Assembly: GCA_040905045.1 (NCBI GenBank)
Contig: JBBDSH010000029.1
Span: 1-49,843, forward strand
Source: JBBDSH01 sp040905045
GTDB lineage: Bacteria > Pseudomonadota > Gammaproteobacteria > Eutrophobiales > Eutrophobiaceae
DNA length: 49,843 nt
Reading direction: 5' to 3'
Part shown: in pieces, positions 44,819 through 49,843 of the stretch
Layout of the letters: each line of letters opens with the position of its first letter
Position numbering within the stretch: the first letter of the stretch is position 1
Made by a program: the position numbers and the translations under genes
Notes under the pieces: model-generated
What the model saw: only the letters and a program-made list of their open reading frames with translations
Told to the model about the DNA's origin: nothing
The model's database searches: none

Positions 44819-44938
44819 TTGAATACAGCATATATAACACAGTTTAGCCTTTCGCCGAAATGCCGGGAATGGACTCAGGGAAGAAATTCTTGTACTTTTC
44901 ATAACTTTCCCTGGAACAAACGGCGGCCGGTCCGTGAC

Positions 44939-45826
44939 ATGGCGGATATGACAGCAATTCCAACCTATAAGCTGTACGGCGAGGGCGGCGAGTGGCCGAC
45001 CCCCGAATTGCTGCATCATGAATCCATCGCCGAACGCAGCGCCATCCATAACTGGAAAATCCGGCCGCACCGGCATCACGATCTCTTCCAGATACTGTAT
45101 ATTCTCGGTGGTTGCGCGAGTATCCGGCTTGATGGACATGAAGAAGACGCGGTACCGCCCTGCCTGGTTCTGGTCCCCCCCGTATGTGTGCACGGCTTCA
45201 TCTTTTCCGAGGATATCGACGGCCATGTGGTGACACTGCCGGATTTCGCACTGGAGCGGTTTTTCAATGCGGCAGTAGATTTGGGACAGCGTTTAAATTG
45301 TCCGCACATCCTGAATTCTTTGTCGGCGGAAGATGCCGGTCACCTGGACACGGTGTTTCATGCGCTTGCAGAGGACTTTACCTCGGACCGGCCTGCCCGT
45401 CTCCTGGCTCTGGAGGCACTGGTGGGACTGGTACTGGTTCGTGCTGTACGGTTGACGGAGGCAGGATATCTCGAAGACGGGGCTCTGACCGACAGAACGG
45501 CGAGGCATCTGCGCCGGTTCCTGGAACTGGTTGCACGGCATTATCGCCAATGGTTCTCCATTGAGGAGTACGCATCCGAGCTCGGTATCACATCAACGCG
45601 ACTGAATTATATATGCCGGCAGAAGACCGGCCGAACCGCATTGCAACTGGTTCATGACCGGGTACTGCTGGAAGCGAAACGGAACCTCATCTATACGGCC
45701 ATGACCGTGAGCGAGATCGCCTACTCGCTGGGGTTTGGCGATCCCGCCTATTTTTCCCGCTTCTTTACGAAACGGGTGGGTTGCCCGCCGTCAGCTTTCC
45801 GAAAGAACCGGGCCGGTCAACTGTGA
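44939..45826 (+). CDS. pobR: AraC-family regulator, PobR-like
   Basis: A 295-aa regulator with an N-terminal cupin-like effector domain (HRHHDLFQILYILGG near residues 42-57) and a C-terminal AraC DNA-binding domain with two helix-turn-helices (FSIEEYASELGITSTRLNYICRQ and MTVSEIAYSLGFGDPAYFSRFF). It is divergent from pobA, the usual arrangement for the AraC-type PobR of pseudomonads that switches pobA on with 4-hydroxybenzoate. ATG at 44939 is chosen, with ATG at 44948 as an alternative; the longer frame from 44819 would cover the shared promoter. Confidence 0.88.
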   Translation: MADMTAIPTYKLYGEGGEWPTPELLHHESIAERSAIHNWKIRPHRHHDLFQILYILGGCASIRLDGHEEDAVPPCLVLVPPVCVHGFIFSEDIDGHVVTLPDFALERFFNAAVDLGQRLNCPHILNSLSAEDAGHLDTVFHALAEDFTSDRPARLLALEALVGLVLVRAVRLTEAGYLEDGALTDRTARHLRRFLELVARHYRQWFSIEEYASELGITSTRLNYICRQKTGRTALQLVHDRVLLEAKRNLIYTAMTVSEIAYSLGFGDPAYFSRFFTKRVGCPPSAFRKNRAGQL

Positions 45827-46044
45827 GCAGAAACACCGTGGAGAGCGGACTTCCTTGTTTCAAGGAAACAGTTTGTCAATAGTCTCAGGAATTGCTTGAG
45901 AATCATACATACAGGTTTCATACTCCCTCATATAAAAAATAATCTCGATTCCTGTCCGGAATATTCAGAACGATGGAGGTTTGCAGGATGAAGCAGAAAT
46001 GTCGTTGCACATACCGCCTGCTGCATGGAATCTAGTTTATCTCC

Positions 46045-49000
46045 GTGGCCAGCTCATCACACAATAACAGAGCGCTTTGGATAGTACTGCTGTATCTCGT
46101 AATAGGCATAGCCTGGATATTTACCAGCGATCATGTCCTCGAAATCATTTCCTATAATATACCTATTGACCTGACTACCTATCAGACTTACAAGGGAATA
46201 GCCTTTGTACTGATCACCGCCGTTCTTTTTTATTATCTGATCAAACATGCCATGGCCGGGCAGGGCCGTGCCCTGGAACAGGCCGAAATCAGTGAAAAAC
46301 GCTATCGCGACCTGGCGGTGCTCTCGCCGGTGGGAATCTATCATGCGGATACAAAGGGACGGATTACCTATGTCAATCCCAGGCTGGTGGAAATGTGCGG
46401 TCTTTCTGAAGAAGACTGTCTGGGAGAAGGCTGGATTGAGTCGGTGCATCCGGAGGATCGGGAAGGCATTTACCAGGCCTGGCAAGATTTGATAAATAAG
46501 GGTCTGGTTTACAGCGCGATTTTCAGATTTTACCGGCCGGACGGGACGACGGTCTGGGTAATGGAAGACGGACACCCGTTGTACGATGAGCAGGGGAAAC
46601 TGACCGGCTACCTGGGAACGCTGGTGGACATCACCGCACGCAAGCGGGAAGAGGATACCCGGCGCGAGACCGAGGAACGCCTGCAGCTGGCGGTGGAATC
46701 GGGCAATGTCGGTTTGTTCGATTGGAACCTCGTAACCGACGAGGTCTATTATTCACCGACCTGGAAAAAGCAGATCGGATACGAAGACCACGAAATCGGG
46801 AATGATTTCACTGAATGGGAAAAGCGGGTCCACCCGGATGATGTGGAGCGCGTGAAACAGAGTTATCGGGATTACATAAATGGACTTAAGGAGGAACATA
46901 TCATCGAATACCGTTTCCGTCACAAGGACGGTTCCTGGCGCTGGATACTGGGGCAGGCCACCCGGGAGGACGATGAAGACGGCAATCCGGTCCGGATGCT
47001 GGGTTCCCATGTGGACATAACAAATCTGAAACAGACTGAAGAGGCGTTAAGGGAGAGCGAAAATCGGCTTTCCTATCTGTTATCCGCCAACCCGACGGTG
47101 TTGTACGCATTCGAAGTCCGGGATGGCGAATTCCAGGCCACCTGGGTCAGCAGCAATGTCGAGCGGATCCTGGGTTACACGCCCGAGGAAATGTTGGAGG
47201 CGTACTGGTGGCAGAGTAATTTGCATACCGATGACCGAGCCCGTTCGGAGGAGATTGCCAACCAGGGACTGGTTAAAGACAAGATCGTGGACGAATACCG
47301 TTTCCGGCACAAGGACGGGCACTACATCTGGCTCCGGGACGAAATGCGCGTGATCCGGACTGAAACGACCGGCGTGATAGAAATCATCGGCTCCTGGATT
47401 GATGTCACTGAGGTCCGGCAGGAGGAGGAGAGGATGCGCCTTTATGCGGCGGCATTCGAAAGTACCAGAGACGGTGTGGTGGTGACCGACCTTGACGGTA
47501 ATATCCTGACGGTGAACCAGGCCTTCAAGGACATTACCGGCTATACCGAGCCGGAGCTGGAGGGTCGTACGACAAGGATTCTGAACTCAGGACACCAGGA
47601 CGAGGAATTTTATCGGAATATGTGGGAGGAAATGGAGAAAACCGGATACTGGCAGGGTGAGATATGGAACCGGCGCAAGAACGGGGAAATCTATCCCGAA
47701 TGGCTCAGTATCAGCCGCGTTTATGATAATAACGGCAAGCCTACCCATTATGTCGGCGTCTTCAGCGATATATCCCAGATTAAGAAAAGCGAGGAAGAAC
47801 TGGAAAAGCTCGCCCACTTTGACCCGCTTACCGGCTTGCCCAACCGCCTGCTGCTGGACCTGCGTTTGTCACACGCCATAGAGCAAACGAAACGCCGGGG
47901 CGGACATGTTGGCATCCTGTTCATGGATCTGGACAATTTCAAGAAGATCAACGACGGTCTCGGACACGCAGTGGGCGATGAACTTCTGGTGGCGACGGCA
48001 AAACGTCTGCAGGAGCGGGTACGATCCGAAGATACACTGGGACGTTTCGGAGGCGACGAGTTTCTGCTGGTTCTCGAGAATATCAAGCACCCGGAGGAGG
48101 CGGGCATGGTTGCCCGTGATTTGCTGGCAAGCCTTCGCCGGCCTTTCCGGCTATCCAGCGGCAATGAACTCTTCGTGGAAGGGAGTATCGGCATCAGTAT
48201 CTATCCGGACGACGGCCTGACGCCCGACGATTTATTGCGGGACGCCGATACGGCCATGTACCAGTCCAAGGAATCGGGCCGGAACCGGTTCTGCTTCTTT
48301 ACCAGTAAGATGAGCGATAGTGTCTTCCGTGAGCTGGAGATAGAAACGGCATTGCGCAGGGATATGGAAGGCGACAAACTGGTACTGTATTATCAGCCGA
48401 AAGTGGATATCCAGAGTGGTTCAATGACGGGTGTGGAGGCGTTGATCCGCTGGCAGCAGGATGACGGCACTTTCATATCACCGGCGGAATTTATCCCCGT
48501 CGCTGAAAGGACCGGCCTGATACATCCGGTCGGCCGCTGGTCCCTGAACGCCGCCTGTCGTCAGATCCGGGAATGGTGCGAAAAGGATATTGAACCTGCC
48601 ATGGTCGCAGTGAACGTATCCGCGTATCAGTTTCTTAGCGGAGACCTGGTTGAGATCGTGGAGCAGACGCTGGCGGATACTTCCATCGAACCTTTCAGGC
48701 TGGAGATTGAAATTACCGAGAGCACGCTCATGGAACGGCCGGAAGATATGGTAAAGGTGATAAACCGTTTAAGTGACATGGGTATACGGATCACGCTGGA
48801 TGATTTCGGCTCCGGTTATTCCAGCCTGGGTTACCTGAGCCGGTTTCATATCAATGTCATGAAAATAGACGGCAGTTTTACAGAGGGTATAGAGACGGAT
48901 AATAATAGCAGGATGATCGTTAGTTCGATTATCGATCTGGCCCATGGCATGGGCATGCGTTGTGTCGCCGAAAAGGTACAGAGCCGGGGACAGGTTGATT

Positions 49001-49113
49001 ATCTGATTGAACATGGCTGTGATGAAATACAGGGCCATTATTTCAGCCCGGCATTGCCGCCGGACAAGATATCTTTATTATTACAGGAAAACAGGAGACT
49101 CGAATATGTCTGA
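46045..49113 (+). CDS. Membrane PAS(x4)-GGDEF-EAL cyclic-di-GMP protein
   Basis: A 1022-aa signalling protein. Two helices (about residues 10-30 and 50-70) enclose a short periplasmic loop. Four PAS/PAC units follow at about 82-205, 207-333, 336-460 and 468-590, then a diguanylate cyclase domain with intact GGDEF (669-673) and a phosphodiesterase domain with EAL at 798-800. The DDFGSGYSSL block is intact, but the usual VAEGVET motif is VAEKVQS (about 974-980), which loses the second glutamate. So cyclase activity looks likely and hydrolysis uncertain. Start is GTG at 46045, needed to include helix 1; an in-frame TAG is 12 bp upstream and no ribosome binding site is clear. It overlaps the next gene by 8 bp. 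Confidence 0.92.
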   Translation: MASSSHNNRALWIVLLYLVIGIAWIFTSDHVLEIISYNIPIDLTTYQTYKGIAFVLITAVLFYYLIKHAMAGQGRALEQAEISEKRYRDLAVLSPVGIYHADTKGRITYVNPRLVEMCGLSEEDCLGEGWIESVHPEDREGIYQAWQDLINKGLVYSAIFRFYRPDGTTVWVMEDGHPLYDEQGKLTGYLGTLVDITARKREEDTRRETEERLQLAVESGNVGLFDWNLVTDEVYYSPTWKKQIGYEDHEIGNDFTEWEKRVHPDDVERVKQSYRDYINGLKEEHIIEYRFRHKDGSWRWILGQATREDDEDGNPVRMLGSHVDITNLKQTEEALRESENRLSYLLSANPTVLYAFEVRDGEFQATWVSSNVERILGYTPEEMLEAYWWQSNLHTDDRARSEEIANQGLVKDKIVDEYRFRHKDGHYIWLRDEMRVIRTETTGVIEIIGSWIDVTEVRQEEERMRLYAAAFESTRDGVVVTDLDGNILTVNQAFKDITGYTEPELEGRTTRILNSGHQDEEFYRNMWEEMEKTGYWQGEIWNRRKNGEIYPEWLSISRVYDNNGKPTHYVGVFSDISQIKKSEEELEKLAHFDPLTGLPNRLLLDLRLSHAIEQTKRRGGHVGILFMDLDNFKKINDGLGHAVGDELLVATAKRLQERVRSEDTLGRFGGDEFLLVLENIKHPEEAGMVARDLLASLRRPFRLSSGNELFVEGSIGISIYPDDGLTPDDLLRDADTAMYQSKESGRNRFCFFTSKMSDSVFRELEIETALRRDMEGDKLVLYYQPKVDIQSGSMTGVEALIRWQQDDGTFISPAEFIPVAERTGLIHPVGRWSLNAACRQIREWCEKDIEPAMVAVNVSAYQFLSGDLVEIVEQTLADTSIEPFRLEIEITESTLMERPEDMVKVINRLSDMGIRITLDDFGSGYSSLGYLSRFHINVMKIDGSFTEGIETDNNSRMIVSSIIDLAHGMGMRCVAEKVQSRGQVDYLIEHGCDEIQGHYFSPALPPDKISLLLQENRRLEYV

Positions 49114-49396
49114 AGTTTCACCCGCGGGAATGTTACGAAAACCGCAAGTTTTATATATGGTATGCCTTCCGGTATTCCTTGCCTGCATGCTCATGGTCTC
49201 CGGTGCACATGCACAGGAGGAGGATATCCGTGCCCGCATAGCGGAGATCAAGCAGGAAATTGAAACGATGCAGAGTGATAATGACCGCCTGAGAACGGAG
49301 ATCTCTGAACGGGAAGAGCAAATAAAAGAACTGAGACAGAAGATAGAGCAACTTGATGAACAATTGCAGGCGACAGAGTTATCGTCCGGTTCCTGA
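49106..49396 (+). CDS. Small secreted coiled-coil protein
   Basis: A 96-aa protein with a signal peptide (VLYMVCLPVFLACMLMVSGAHA then QEED, cut near residue 39) and about 55 mature residues predicted as a charged coiled coil (IRARIAEIKQEIETMQSD then NDRLRTEISEREEQIKELRQKIEQLDEQL). ATG at 49106 has AGGAG 8 bp upstream and overlaps the GGDEF-EAL gene by 8 bp, so the two are probably made together. A periplasmic partner for the sensor, or an Lpp/YbgF-like oligomer, is possible. No named family recognised. Confidence 0.78.
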   Translation: MSEVSPAGMLRKPQVLYMVCLPVFLACMLMVSGAHAQEEDIRARIAEIKQEIETMQSDNDRLRTEISEREEQIKELRQKIEQLDEQLQATELSSGS

Positions 49397-49464
49397 GCAC
49401 AGGCTTTTCGTGTCTCGGGCAAACAACCCGTCTGTTGAGAGTTACATAATTGTCGAATCGTCCT

Positions 49465-49611
49465 CGTCATTCCGGAAGCCTGTGCCGGCCTCCGAGCCGG
49501 TACCGCCCCGTATCAGAGCCTGTCCCGGCCGAAGAGCCGGAATCCGGGTTTTGTCTGACTTCCGGCTGGATTCCGGATCGCGCCCAAAAAGCGGGCTTGT
49601 CCGGAATGACG
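49465..49611. repeat. Inverted-repeat element (CGTCATTCCGGA ends)
   Basis: Perfect 12-bp outer inverted repeats, with further GCCGGAATCCGG and CTGGATTCCGGAT pieces inside. This resembles REP/BIME-like elements common in proteobacteria. Confidence 0.75.
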
Positions 49612-49788
49612 GCAATTTAAAGTTCGCCGGTTATTAAACAGGACATTCCTCTGTGAGATCGTCGGTCGCCTGGCCTGTCCCGGCTCCCGTCGCTTCGGCC
49701 GGACAGGCTTCGTAAACGACACTCGAAGCCTGCCTTGGCAGGCTGTAAGCCGTGGGTATGACGACAACCGGAACCGACCTGTCGGGAA

Positions 49789-49843
49789 GCGTTATCCGGC
49801 CCCGGAGCCGTCATGCCGGAGGCGCGTTATCCGGCCCCGGAGC
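49789..49843. repeat. Direct repeat, 35-bp period, cut by window end
   Basis: GCGTTATCCGGCCCCGGAGC occurs at 49789-49808 and again at 49824-49843, with CGTCATGCCGGAGGC between. It may be the start of a longer tandem array. Confidence 0.8.

Larger units (their letters stand above)
49397..49843. other. Repeat-rich end of window without genes
   Basis: No gene is visible. It has a palindromic element bounded by CGTCATTCCGGA (49465-49476) and TCCGGAATGACG (49600-49611), GCCTGTCCCGGC and GGCCGGACAGGC pieces around 49672-49710, and a 20-bp direct repeat at the edge. Confidence 0.75.

Noticed and set aside
44735..45226. N-terminal extension of PobA
   Set aside because: It would overlap the divergent regulator gene, and PobA begins normally at MHTQVGIVGAGPAG.

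Overview
The window looks like draft or metagenome-assembled chromosomal DNA from a facultatively anaerobic, GC-rich gammaproteobacterium. There are two runs of N, at 32638-32737 and 43488-43497. The evidence for the group is a cytoplasmic-facing NarGHJI nitrate reductase very close to the enterobacterial type, NarK-type transporters, NnrS, HemN, TypA, TtcA and many interspersed palindromic repeats. The genus cannot be decided from the sequence alone.

Layout. 1-10.3 kb: a kinase-like fusion protein, then a catabolic block on the + strand: succinate-semialdehyde dehydrogenase, a tartrate/D-malate dehydrogenase relative, a class III (GABA-type) transaminase, a D-2-hydroxyacid dehydrogenase, an amidase and a class I aminotransferase. 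A convergent Na+/alanine-type symporter follows. Together these suggest uptake and breakdown of an amino or amide compound through a semialdehyde into the TCA cycle. 11.9-17.7 kb: housekeeping genes (tRNA-Arg(TCG), CsaA-like protein, a small lipoprotein, TypA, a cold-shock protein, a Rap1a-like protein, TtcA, an M50 protease). 18.1-32.6 kb: an anaerobic respiration block. hemN and nnrS face left and narK1-narK2-narGHJI-ppiC-porin face right, with an FNR-like box between them. The porin is cut by a 100-N gap. 33.2-35.2 kb: a cyclase remnant, MscS and an EamA transporter. 35.2-40.7 kb: an OmpA-like protein, a response regulator and a histidine kinase that resemble the regulatory part of the proteobacterial dedicated sortase system, but with no sortase or sortase target in view, plus a conserved membrane protein. 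40.9-43.4 kb: an unusual cNMP-cNMP-rhodanese-coiled-coil protein. 43.6-45.8 kb: divergent pobA and a PobR-like AraC regulator (4-hydroxybenzoate use). 46.0-49.4 kb: a four-PAS GGDEF-EAL protein overlapping a small secreted coiled-coil protein.

The most unusual signal is not a gene. Short arrays of 7-bp tandem repeats (GTAAGGA, GTGAGGA, GTGGCTC, GCACAAG and similar) recur about eleven times. Many start at or within a few bases of a stop codon, always in the same sense relative to that gene, and in three genes the stop codon is part of a heptad. Other points of interest are a long imperfect inverted repeat that joins the narG stop codon to the narH ribosome binding site, several MITE-like palindromic elements, and a candidate small RNA with its own promoter and terminator near 35.5 kb.
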